Source: Physella acuta (taxonomy: Eukaryota > Mollusca > Gastropoda > Physidae). From it: 64,000 bases of DNA. Below are positions 1 through 12,447 of this stretch, piece by piece. The notes below the pieces were generated by a model. That model had not been told where the DNA came from, ran no database searches, and saw only the letters and a list, made by a program, of their open reading frames with translations. Positions within the stretch are counted from its first letter, which is position 1, and each line of letters starts with the position of its first letter. The stretch covers positions 12,501 through 76,500 of the forward strand of contig NW_026732777.1 of the NCBI RefSeq assembly GCF_028476545.1, written 5' to 3'. Made by a program: the position numbers and the translations under genes.

Positions 1-95
1 TCGCACCATCTGAACCCCCCCTCCCCCCCATCACACACCGTCACAAAATTACGGTCCCCCTCCCTACGAGTGTGATGTCATTTATGGACGACCCC
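1..95 (-). mobile_element. Partial MITE with CRE-like terminal inverted repeat (left part cut by window edge)
   Basis: The reverse complement of this stretch matches the left part of the complete element at 37168-37394. It shares the terminal GGGGTCGTCCATAAATGA end, the G-rich interior and the segment reading GTAATTTTGTGACGGTGTGT. The terminus lies at 92-95 (cccc) and is followed by TTA, which may be part of a 3-bp target duplication. The other end lies outside the window. It has no coding capacity, so it is a non-autonomous DNA transposon. PIF/Harbinger affinity is only inferred, from the 3-bp duplications. Confidence 0.6.
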
Positions 96-784
96 TTACA
101 TATAAATACAACTTTAAGTTAATATTTGTTATTGTAAAAATAGAGCTTAAGTTCTAAACAAAATAGTTTGGTAGGTTTTTAGCATTATCAAGTTGAAAAA
201 CAAATACATCAGTAGCCGATGTAGATTGCAATACTTAATGTTAGTATACATACACTCTTAGTCGTAAATTAAACATCTAATTAATTGTTTTTTTTTTCAT
301 ATTTTTCACCCTCTCCTAAACAAAAATTCGATACATAAACACACAATATAGACATTTTACAATTATAACTAAAGACAGTCAAGCTTAAAAAGTTCCGTTT
401 TTTTTTTAACTCACCTTGGGAGGGTGCAGAGAGCCCAACACTACACGGATATTTTTTTTCAGTGGGATTTTTTCAGACTTTTTTCTCCCGGTAGTGTGGG
501 GGGGGGGGGGGGGGAGCACTTAAAATTTTCTAAGGGAGAGGGGGGGGGGGTATGTCGTAAAGTACAAAGTAGATTCGTGGACTTAGCAACAATTTCAATA
601 AAATGAGATTACGCTTGCAAACTGGAATTGAAGGAATTAGTACACACTTTTGAGACGAAGGAGGCACCTAAAATTTAATTTTGATGTCTACTTATAACAT
701 GTATGCAAATGATAATAAATAAACACGTCACATTTAATTCATAGTTTTCTTACACATATGTTTTAGTAATTAATTTTTGTTAAA
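96..784. other. Gene-free AT-rich stretch with poly-G tracts
   Basis: No exon, RNA gene or repeat family was recognised. Two long G runs (about 498-514 and 540-550) interrupt AT-rich DNA. The short open frame at 424-606 is low complexity because of these runs and is not believed to be a gene. Confidence 0.5.
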
Positions 785-842
785 AGGGGGCGTTTTAATA
801 AGTTTTGCCTAGGGCGCTAAATAACCTGGCGCCGACACTGGC
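785..842 (+). mobile_element. Right-end fragment of a hAT-like MITE
   Basis: This stretch is nearly identical to the last 58 bp of the element at 996-1250. Shared blocks are TTTTAATAAGTTTTGCCT, GGGCGCTAAATAACCTGGCG and a GCGCCGACACTGG-type terminus. Only the right end is present, so it is a truncated copy or the remnant of a nested insertion. Confidence 0.6.
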
Positions 843-995
843 TAGCAGCATAGCGACCCCGCCGTCCGACTATCACATGGGTTATTCTGATATGTAGGAG
901 ATCACTAATAATTATTCGAGTATTTATCGAAATGAGTAGGTTGTCTCCCTTTACATTGATCTGCAGTGACTCGTTGTTGACTCATTTTGTATATA

Positions 996-1250
996 CAGGG
1001 CCGGCGCTACCTATAAGGCGAACTAGGCGGTCGCCTAGGGCGCTGTCCGTAGGGGGGCGCCAAAATGGGTTGGAAAAACAAATTGAAAGTTTGAGGGTGG
1101 GGTGCAAATCGAAAGTTTGTCCCGGGGCGCCAGGAAGGGTCGCTACGCCTCTGATAATACGGGGGCACGAAAAAAATTGCGGGGTGGGGGGGGGGGGTGC
1201 GCTTTTAATAAGTTTTGCCTTGGGCGCTAAATAACCTGGCGCCGGCACTG
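996..1250 (+). mobile_element. Complete hAT-like MITE with 8-bp target duplication
   Basis: The element begins CAGGGCCGGCGCTA and ends TGGCGCCGGCACTG, giving short terminal inverted repeats of the CAG...CTG type used by hAT transposons. It is flanked by TGTATATA (988-995) and TGTATTTA (1251-1258), a 7/8 match fitting the 8-bp duplication of hAT insertion. At 255 bp it is GC-rich, contains a poly-G run and has no transposase frame. The open frames overlapping it on both strands are fortuitous products of its GC content. Confidence 0.7.
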
Positions 1251-1374
1251 TGTATTTACTTAGTTTCATTACTGACAAATGATATCGAAAAACGCGTTAT
1301 CAAACAAAAATGTAACGAAACAACTATGTCAACTTTCTACCAAATATACATACAGAAATATAAAATTCATAAGT

Positions 1375-1740
1375 TTAAACATGTATACAAACATACATTA
1401 ACCATACATACAGAGGATATAAAATGAAAACATAAATAGTAAACAAACATATAAACAAACATTTATATAAACATATGTAGTAAACAAACATGTAAATTAA
1501 ACGAACATTCTTAGTAAATAACACACATAGTAAACAAACATGTATACAAACATACACAGTAAACAAACATACTTGGTAAACGAATATGCATACAAACACA
1601 GATAGTTAACAAACACACATAGTAAACAAACAAGTATACAAACATGTATAAAAACACACATTGAAATATAAAAATATGCATAAGAACATACACAGTTAAC
1701 AAACATGTATACATACAAACATAGTAAACAAAGTCTGAGA
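1375..1740. repeat. Degenerate tandem repeat, AAACAAACATGTATACAAACATA-like
   Basis: Irregular tandem copies of a 24-33 bp motif (agtaaacaaacatgtatac and variants) fill this stretch. The minus-strand open frames across it encode only Cys/Tyr/Val-rich low-complexity sequence and are repeat artefacts. Confidence 0.6.
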
Positions 1741-1749
1741 AACGTTGGC

Positions 1750-4700
1750 AAGCCAAACCATTTTTAATCGCCCAGTAGATGTGACATAAGATACGCTCAC
1801 AAATGTACTAAAACAGAACGGCACTAGCTACACAGGGCTGTCATCAGTTGAACCAGTGATGGGAAAAACGTTACATACAACTTGTACAACGGGTGGGTGG
1901 GTGGGTGGCTTCAAGGTACATGTGCCAGTAGGCCTAACATGAAGCGAGCTCAGCTAAAATTAGCAACAAGGTTTGTAGCTACACTACAATGGACATTGGA
2001 TAGTTTGTGTTGATAACTATTTTTTTTAAACTAATACACTTTTAAATACAATAATTTTTTTAATGTGCTTTACTGTTTTAAATATTTTAAAATTATCTCC
2101 CTTGTTTGAGCTTTATCTCATTTATGATAGCCTTTCTTGGTATCAGTTATTTTAGTAAATAAACAAATATTTATAATGTAAAAATAACATGTATTAATTT
2201 TCGTCTAGATAAGGAGACTTAAACTAGAATGTTCATTACATTTCTTTTAAATAGTAATGGTATTTTTTTTCTTTAAAAAATCCAACTACTTCATACCAAA
2301 AAAAAAAAACCCCAAAAAAAAACTAATAGATAAAAATGGCACTGGCAGATTAAGATTAAGACAAGGCATCTAAAAACGTCTTTAACTCATTTACAGATGT
2401 AACAATATTTATGTCTGAATCTACTAATGTAAACAGATATTCATAGAAATATACAGTCAATATTATGACAAAATAAAAAATTTAAGTACCTAAAAAACGT
2501 AAGAAGGTAAAAAAATGTAATAATGTATATTTCGACCATGTTACACAATTGATAACCATTACATGTAAAATGAGACATCATTTATCCATGTGATATTTTA
2601 GGCTTGTGTCGGTTTGATAACCATTAAATACTGTGTCATTCTTGTTCAAAGTTTACATAACATATTGCACTTATCAATATATATTATTACAATAATTATG
2701 TCTGAATGGTGGATGAAGTAATAAATGACAAATTTTATCACCAAAGGCAAATAAAAAAAAAATTTAACCATACTTCCTTGTGAGTAGCTTCAACATGCAT
2801 TGGACAACACCACACCAGCTGCAAGTGTGCATAGTAAAAGCATAGATGTGTGCACTGGCCAATCAAAAAGGCTGTTACATGTATACATTGATAAAAGAGT
2901 GGTGGGCATTGGTGTGCTATTTTTAGATCATACTGTGGAGATAACACTGACATGATAGGGTGAAGTTGACCTTTGACCAGGGGTATACATAGCAATGTTA
3001 CTAGATCTAATATTTCAAAGTTTTTTTTTCCTAAGTTCTATGGGGTTTAAGTACATGCAATAAATCTACAAGTTTGACAATTAATCTAGATTCTATGTTT
3101 GAGATAAATATCAAAATACATTAACAATAGGGAAAATGGAGGAGGGGGGGGGGGGTGGGGTTACAAAATAAAAACCATGCCTGCCCTAATTCTGATTATA
3201 CTCCACTACAGATAATTATCTTAGAGTCTGATATTTCTTTTAATCTCAATTCTTTTATTTGTAAAACTTGCGGGTGAAGACTTATTTATATTACCGTTTA
3301 AACTATTTATTAAAATGTCAACATTCTTACATAAATAACAAAACGACCTGAATATCTAATACTGCTAATACTGACCATACCTTTAGGAATGAAACTAATG
3401 GTTGTATCAACATGATATAAAACATCTTTGGTGAAATTCAACAAAACAATGTTTAATTTAATCATTTAAAATTAGTTGAAATTCACTAAAGAACCTTAGT
3501 TTTCATTGGTTTTAAATTTGTTTTACTTGTGATTTTTTTGTTAAGTTATGCATACATATGCATAGCCAAAAATTTGTTCTTAATGTAAGTAATTAAAAGA
3601 AATTACATTTCAAGCTTGTAAAAGACATGGGAAAACTTACATTTATCACTGATTTACAATACTTTTGTATTCTTCTATAGCTAAAAAAAATTATCAGATC
3701 TGCTTTAAAAAATAAACAGTGGTTGAATGTTTAAAAAAAAAAATTACAAAAATAGGATCAAAGTATCACAAAGTAAGTTCTGCAAGTGGAAAATTACAAA
3801 TAATGACCTCAAGCAGCCGGTGAAAAAAATTTATAATAGAAAAATTGTTCTGAAATGAATTAAAACGTTGATATTGGCATCAGAATCAGAATCATCTCAA
3901 AGTTCAGGAAAAATTATTTTTAGATATTCATTCTAGTTAAATTAATATATATTTTAGTAGAAAAAAAGAGTTGTAGTCCTTGTTATAACAACATGCAAAT
4001 GATTTTAAAATACGTACTTTGAAAATTATTTCCAGGTTTTTGAGGCAGAAAATTAGATTATAAAGAAATTATTACGGTAATCAAAAATAAATTTAAACTT
4101 CAAGTTTTGATAATTTAAATTATTTTTGCTATAAAGGTTTCACTACCAGAGAATGCTAAAAAAAGGAAGAGAAAGATTATGTGTCTCAATGTCAGGTCAA
4201 AATAGTCTTAATTGTTTTGTAACAAAAACTTGTTTGAAATATCATTTGTTATTTCAGCTGTGTATCTTAGTAAGTAAGTTCTTATTAGTTTTTTATTCGT
4301 TAGCAAAACTTAATCTTATATTTTACTGTATCAGATACTATGTTTAAAATGCAAAAAATTTTAATATAAAAGAATTTAAAATATTGTTATTAGGCATGCT
4401 TCAATCACACAAAAGAAAAAAGTGTAAAACATATTTTCTAACACATCATTGGCAAATGACAAATGTAGTTAATTAACTAATATAGTGCATATTTACAAAA
4501 CAAAACACAAACATCAATACAACCTGGCAAGCAATATTTTAGTTACTTACTGATAAAAATCTGGCCAGGACTGCATTATGCCATGTGTGTTACAACAGTG
4601 AGATAGGGGCACATTAGGGTTATAGAATTCAGTAACAAGATAACAATGTACAAATGCATCAAGTAGCTGAGCAGAGAGTATGTACAGAAATAGTGTCAGA

Positions 4701-7700
4701 AGACAGAGGAAATGGATCCTTTATACAAAATTCATTGTTTTGTTTCAATGTGTAATAATTTCTGCTTAATACGAATATGTCTTATTAACACACTTAATCC
4801 TATACAGTTTCATTATCCACTAATAAATTAATCAACCAATTCTCAACAAATACCACATTTAAATTTTTTTTTAGCCAAGGCGTTTTTTTTTTGTTTATGA
4901 ATGCCTACTCTCAAATTATCTCACATTACAAAATTAGCTTTAAAAATGAGAAAAAAAGGCATTTTACTTCATCCACAAAAAAGGCAGCGTTAAGTATCAA
5001 GTGCATAATAAAATATAATTTGATATATATACTAAATCAGGCAGCGCATGCACATAATTTTTTTTTCTAAATTATAAAAAATAACTATAGCTAAGACTAA
5101 AATATAAAGCAAATTTTAAAAAAAATAAAACTTAAAACACATAAAGACATTCTATCACTAGCTTCACCAGACAATCTAGAATTTCATCATCATGAATGGC
5201 ATTAAAATATTTAAAAAGGCTATTTTACATCAAAGAAACAAAGTTGAAGGCTGACTGTGGTTTAAACAAATGTGGGTGTAAAAATATTTCTGTAGTAAAA
5301 CTGTACTTGGAGAGAGAGAAAAATCATTGGGAAAACATAGTTAGGCATGACGCTGCTTCCAATAATGCACAACTCAACAGAACAAGAAACAAATTCATTA
5401 AAATTGATTCCTAAGTTGATGATGTAGAAAGATATTAAACCATTTTTTAAAGAATTATCAGATCCAAGCATTTCAGTTAGATCACAATCATTTCAACGTA
5501 CATTTACAAATGTATGATCTCTGTATGTCAGACTACCCACGTGCTAAAAATAATATCAATTTAAAGATCTTTGTTGAATTAAAAAAAAACATTTAATTAT
5601 ATTTATAAGTTTAAAAAGTAACAACTTTTCATGGTTTATGAAAGTTAAATGAAAAAAAAGTGGTTACTTTCAAAATGTATTTACCCTAAAGAACAATTAC
5701 ACTGACAAAGTGTATTCTTCATCTCCTTTCATAGCAATATAATTTACCAAGTGTTTTATAAACATCTAATTGTATTTATTTCAATCTGTATACATGGGAG
5801 GGTCATAAACTAGTCCAATATCTCACAATATTACAACTCTGTTACAAAATATAAACCATACACAAAAAATGAAATTATCCAATTCTAAAATCCCCTTTTG
5901 GTCATACACAACAGTGCATACACCACCATAAATACATACACAAAGGCTAACTGGAATCTACTTCTGGATACTCGTGAATGAACAAAAGCCGCAATAAAGA
6001 CCAGATGACCAGCGAGATTTTTCAAATCACAATAACTGACCCTGTGCTTATTTCTCATCACAGCAAATGCCAGTTTTCAATGATTAATTCATCACAATAA
6101 TCTTAATTTCTGGATTCACAGCCAGCCAACTATATCTCAAATTAGTTAAAAACATTAATCACAAATATTAATGACTAAACAATTTTAAAATGTTGATATT
6201 TGACATGAATAAATGTAATATTTTGACATATATAGAAAATTGTAATATTTGATAAATCAAAAAGAAGTATTGCACAGTCAGATGGAAGGGGGGATAACAC
6301 CACATCAATTACTGTAAATTACATCACAACAATCTTTGCTACTCCACGGTACATCAATCAGTACAAGTTTTAAAAATCCTTATATGTAACCACTTAAAAA
6401 TACAAATAAATGTGATTTTTTTTTTAAATTTCTATTCATATTATATTTCTCATGCTCAAAGTATTGATTCTCAAAAATTTATTTATATAATATCTTTAGT
6501 AACATCTACAACCACAAAGACTCCTGATTAATTGATTTATAATTAAAGGTCTCAGTGACAAAAGTACGTAAGCTACATTTTTCAAAAATGAATTGAGACC
6601 TGCATAACATTTTTTACATTCCCTACACCATCCCTGTAAATTTGGAACACGAAAAAAATACCCAAGTGGTTTAATTTAATAAAAGTGTTGAAAAAATATT
6701 ACATATTTCATCCTCATTTTAAAAAAAATTTAAAACTCATTTTTCTCAAAACTATAAAATTACACCTAAGTACTTTTACTACTGAACCCTTCAAATAAAC
6801 TGTGCATTTTGAGAACAAAGCATGAATACTTTTACTTTTCTTGTAACAGTTTAGTGTCAAATGTGTTAAATGAATAGCTGGCCGCCTAACAGAAACAGAA
6901 TTAAAAAATTTAATTACATGGAATGAAGAGAACAAGACTGTATCACAAATAACTATAACTTATCAAAACATTTTAAAATTATTATTCATAACAAATTGTA
7001 GTAAAATGTACCATAAAACAGATACAAGTTATTTTCTTTTTGTTTTTTCTTTGATGTTTGAACAACGGAAACTGTGAAAATCAAAGTTTACTTTAGTTAA
7101 TATTAAAATATTTAATTAAGTCTGCAATTTTTCCAGAGATTCAATGTTCCTCGTAAATTAAAGGTAATAAACACATTTATCTCAAGGCATCCTAATCCTC
7201 AATCTTTTCAATGGTCCCATTTTATGATATTAGCCGGACAAGACTGTTTTAATTCATTACAAAGTACATTATAGGAGATAAAAGTAGACATTGGAAGGCT
7301 AATCTAAAAAGGGCAACTCACAAAATATTGTTGGAGTTATCACAACATGATAACAATTTACTTCTAATTACAACATTATTGCAAATGGGTATTTTTAACT
7401 TTAAAACATGATTTTTTTTTTTAAATTTTATTATAAAGTATTAAGTCTAAAATATTTTTAAATATACTGAAGCTAAAAAGCTGTTCTAATTATTGCTAAT
7501 TAAAGGGCAGACAACAAGCATTAACAATGCAGGGCACAGGTGAGAGCAGGCTTACATAAAACAAGTTCCCACAACAAAGACTAACGCCAATGCAAGAATA
7601 ATAACATTGACAACTTTAAAGACAGTACATTCAAAGTATGGCACAAAATTAGTAAGAAAAATTAATAACCTGTATGTATATCATTAGAACAGCAAAAGAT

Positions 7701-10700
7701 AAAAAAAACATTTTTTAAACAATAGTGTATAAAGATATTCTTGCAAAATGCAAAAAAATAATAATTTAAAGTAACTTGATTGTTGCTTATGATTGACTTA
7801 GATCTAACTTAATGGAGGAAGAAGTTCATAGCTAAATGGAAATGTTTAGATGATATGAAGCTATAAATAATATCCAATGGTGAGACTGCTTTTGTGTCCT
7901 CCATGACACTTTAAGATATAATGCAAATGTGAAATTTTTGTAATGGGTGGTAAATGTGTTTTTATTTATTTTACAGTATAGACTTGATTGTAAATATCAA
8001 AACACACATCTATACATTGTATTTAAAAAATGTTAATTAATGAGAAGTAATGAAAACAAAATTGTTTCTAAAATTTAAGAATAATGCAAATTAATAAAAT
8101 AATTGTTAAATAAAGAAAACAAATATGAATAGTTACATTTATGTTGCCATAGATTTGAAAAAAACACAGAGAATGAATGCTCATGTAGCACCATTGTAAA
8201 ACAGAAATCATAGAATAACAAAATACATACAAAATTCTACAAGCTTACTGCTGGTTCGTTCTATACATTATGAAAAATCAAAAATTGAATATAGTTTGAT
8301 ATGAAAAATCTAATAGAATCACCAAGACAGATAAAAATTAAAAAGTGACTTTTTGTAATAGATCGAAGTCATAAATTGCTTGGCAGTAGAGATCTCTTGA
8401 TATATATCTTGTCATGATAAATTAGTTTTTTTTAAAAATGACTTGTCTGGATAAATTTAGTAGCAAAATGACTTCTCGATAGATTGAATTTAAAAAATGA
8501 CTTGAGCACCGGGACAAAAAGAAAGTTTGACTTGTTGCAACTTAAGGTTAAACAGAAAAGAAAAAGACGTGGTCATGCTAGAACTGAGTAACAAAAAATG
8601 TATTTTTAAAAAATCATGTATGTATGTATGAGCTAACTTTTAAGGAGATAACTGCCTTTTTTAGACTTGAATATCATCCTAATATTTTTTATCTATGCCC
8701 TACTGAATCACTATCCGAACATGTAATTATTCACTAAGTGATTCTTTTAATTAGAATTTCTTTTTCAAACTAGTTCCAAAGTATTATATTATTGATTGAT
8801 CAAATGCTATATTTTTATGTGTATTTTTTAAATCAAAATGTTGCTTTTGATTTCTACAAAATAGGAACTTAACTATCGTCTTATGTTACTACCTGTTTAA
8901 AAAGAAAAACAAAATAAAGTTACAGGTTGCTGTTTCTTCAAAAGTGTTAAGTTATATAAGTGGTTTTGAATAAAATATAAGTACACCAAGCTATACAATA
9001 GCCTTAATAATGTTGACAAGAATAGAAGATAACGAATTCACAAGCCAGCTTGTTTTTAAAATTAAAACATTAATACTACATAAATAAATTCACCTCTACA
9101 ACTTTGATTTTAATCTTTTTTTTTAATTATGATTGGATCAAAATCTTTTTTAAAATAACTTTTTAGTTTGATTATATTTGTGGAAAAGTTAAAAAAGAAA
9201 ACCAGTTTGGCAGTTATATAACCTGAAAGCAATTTATTGTCCTATTTTCTATAACATATTTGATTTGTATCTCTAAGGCAGAGAGAGTTCGAGAGAAAAT
9301 TAAAAACTATCATTTGATTATCCAGAGTTTTTGATTATGAAACAATCTTTGGTCTCATGCAGTAGCTAGGTCTAACTAAGAAAAGGCAGCTCACAACCAC
9401 AGGGGTGTCCAGGCAGGGTTTAACATTGAAGCTGCCAGCTAGGGTACATGCTGTCAACAGTCGACTCTGTGGGTGGGGGTATGAGGGTGGGGGTGGTGTG
9501 TTATTGCTTTCTTGAAGAAGCAGACATTTGGAGAACAATTTAACATTTAGTATAAGAAGCCAAAGCTAATATTTCAGTTATCATTATTAAAAAGTGAGTA
9601 AGAGAAATATGATATTAAATGTTTTCAGATATTATTATTATTAAGCGGTTTTGGAAAGTACAATAAATTGTTTTTAAGTAGAATATTTTTATATTAAGAA
9701 AACAGGCCAAAGATAATATGACCTAAATATTTGAGATTAAAAAGACAAAGTGGAGAAAAAACCGGAATAAAATTCCAATGTGGTAAGTTATCAAGAAAAC
9801 GTATTTTCCAGAAGAAATATATCATCAAGATTATAAAAGTGTAGTTTGTTATTGTCATAGAAAGAGTTAAAAAGCCAAAAACTACGTAACAGACAAAGAG
9901 TAAAATTGTTGATGGATAAAAGATGTACAATTTTTCTATTATTTATAGAGTAAAAAAAACTTAAGTTACCATAAAATCTAATTTACATTGAATTATTACT
10001 TTACTTGTTTTTTATGTTTATCAACATTCATCTTTTAGCTCATTGCTAACAGATCTAAACATTTTATCATTCAAGGGGGGAAAAAAAACAAGTGATGTCC
10101 AACAGGAGCTATTTACAAAAAAATTGTTTCAGAAACATGTACATTAATACCATACTTTGGTTGGCTATTTATACATACCCATGTTTAAGTTAAAAAAAAA
10201 CAACTAAAAATGTTTTAATCCAAACTTCAATGCATGTTATATCCTGTATAGTTGATGTATGATGGTTTTCTTTTCACACAGTAACTATAAAATATGCTTC
10301 AAAACAATGAATAAGCACTAATAAGCCAAATTTTAGGACATTTTATGTTGTTAAAACCCCTATAAAAGCTATACTTCAATTATATGATGTTATAAGTTAT
10401 ATTTTAACACATATAACATATTATTATAAGCTATACAACACATTATATGTTGTTATCAGCTTTGCTTCCCAATCCAATGTATGTTATGCAAATCTACACT
10501 CCAACATACAATTAGGAAAAACTTGTAACACCCACATGGTAACTACCCCTAAAACACTGCCTTAATGAGTGAGTATAATGGAGAAGTTTAAAAACTGTCA
10601 CACAAACTGAAGGCATGGGATGAGGTAGACACTAATTAATTAAACAGTACTGGGCTCATGCTGGGGGGGGGGGGAGAAATGGGATGGGCGGGGCTAAATA

Positions 10701-12300
10701 CAAGCATGAGCAGAAAAGATGACGTTGCTGCAATGAATAAGATTATATAATCAGCCAGATGTAAATATTCGGCAAGGAAATTGCAATGAGACATAGTAAA
10801 TGTGTTGTTCTAACAGTTTTATAATCCAGAGCATTTTTAACTACATTGGTATTTAATTACTGATTATTTTGGCCATTTTTAATAGCAAAACAAATTTAAC
10901 CAACTTTTAACAAGTATTTTAAATTATTTTATCATAATTGAGTTTAAATATTACATCTTAAAATACAACCTTAAAAAAATGCCAAGTAAGAAAGAGAGTA
11001 AGAAATTGTATAAAAACTTTCACTATAAAATAATATCAATTTTAAGTCATAGACTTATAGGCTTGTTCAGCTTTTTAGCTCTACACCTCTAAGCCTATTA
11101 CATTGGGACAGTCGTTACACTGTACAATGAAGTCTCTGTTGCCTGAATTTCAGGAAAAAAAACTACAAGAAATTTAAGTAAAGTCTTAAAAATATCTAAT
11201 ATCAACTTTAAGTATTATTTTCAAAAGTAATGTTATTTTTTTTAAATATGCTAATTATTATCAAAATTAATTAAGTACACATTTCATTTTTCACTAACAT
11301 GCTTTTAAATGTTTATTTTTTTATTTTTTTTGTTAGCTGTTTGAGTATTATAATTTTCTTTATTTAAAGAACTCATAGTTATTATAAGTATTAATGTATT
11401 GACTAAAACAAAGTGGCAATAAAGTGGCTACATACAATTTAACTCTTAAAATAGAAAATCTGCTTAGTACTAGATCCAGTAAAATAAATGAGAATGACTT
11501 ACACCTCAATTCAATTATTAAATTTATAATGTTTATGCATAATTGATCAGTTTAAAATAATTTCAAACATGGTATACTGTAAAATAGTGTAAAAAGAAAA
11601 CTAAGACATTTTTATTGTAAAAGGCCAAATAATGTGTAAAAGGCAAATGATATTAGGACTTTGACTAAAGAAAAAAAGCAACAAAAAAACAAGTAACAGA
11701 GTTGTCTTTAAGGGGACACATTAAATTCCCCCATTTTCTTACTGGCTGACTGATCTGTATTATTGAACTGTGTAGGTCCAAATGTTTCCCTCCACTTATT
11801 TAGCTTAAAACTGTTCCAATCTTTTCACCTCTGCTGCCCAGAGAATCAAACACAGTAAGGAAAATTGTATTCAGCTAACCTAACATGTTATAATCCTTTC
11901 CTAATTTTTTTGAAGGGTCAGAAAAAAATTAATTGACTGGACTAGCAGAATCTGAAATATATAAAAATAAAATACATTTTTTAGCCAGATAAATTTGTGA
12001 AATTTAAAAGACTCAGTGAGGGGTGAAATGACAGTTATTTTATCCATATTAATTTATGAAATTTAAAAGTCTTGGTGTGGGTTGTAAATCTAAAGAAAGC
12101 ACTTGAAAATTTAAAGAAAGGTAATAAAACAATGCTAATGATAATTCAAGTCAAAACACTAAACAGGCTTATGCACAACTGTTTGGCTTTGTACAGTGCC
12201 ATGTGGCAAACCTCAGTGAGTTGGAGGTGCATTGTTTTCCATAGAGAATATTGCATTGTTTTGTTTTTAATATGTAAATAAACATGCTAGAAATAAGAAT
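1750..12300. other. 10.5 kb AT-rich, repeat-poor stretch without recognisable gene
   Basis: I found no exon with both a credible reading frame and splice sites, no SINE or MITE of the families seen elsewhere in the window, and no tandem array. The sequence is strongly AT-rich, with many A/T homopolymers and occasional poly-G runs (3141-3153 and 10662-10673). Slightly more GC-balanced islands lie at 2780-2990, 4560-4720, 5880-6090, 9360-9500 and 10500-10720, but their frames do not resemble known proteins. The stretch lies directly 3' of the minus-strand Ig-like receptor gene. It could hold an extended 3' UTR, distant regulatory DNA or an intron of a gene to the left. Confidence 0.4.
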
Positions 12301-12319
12301 ATTATTTTAAAAACACAAC

Positions 12320-12325
12320 TTTATT
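12320..12325 (-). terminator. Poly(A) signal candidate for the Ig-like receptor gene
   Basis: Plus-strand TTTATT reads AATAAA on the minus strand, about 123 nt downstream of the receptor stop codon at 12448-12450. This is a normal spacing for a short 3' UTR. Cleavage cannot be confirmed from sequence. Confidence 0.45.
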
Positions 12326-12447
12326 CTTTTTACGTAAAGATTTGTTAAGATACATTTAAAAAACAATGAACACAATATTGGTAGAAAAGGTAGTAAAATC
12401 AGTGTGCTGTTAGTTTTGCATTTAAAAATAATAAAGAACTTTGTCAT

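Noticed and set aside
932-1278. About 100-codon frames on both strands
   Set aside because: They coincide with the GC-rich hAT-like MITE, and the frames are opposed on both strands.
2738-2995. 85-codon minus frame in a more GC-balanced island
   Set aside because: It has no known protein similarity, no splice partners and ends in low-complexity sequence.
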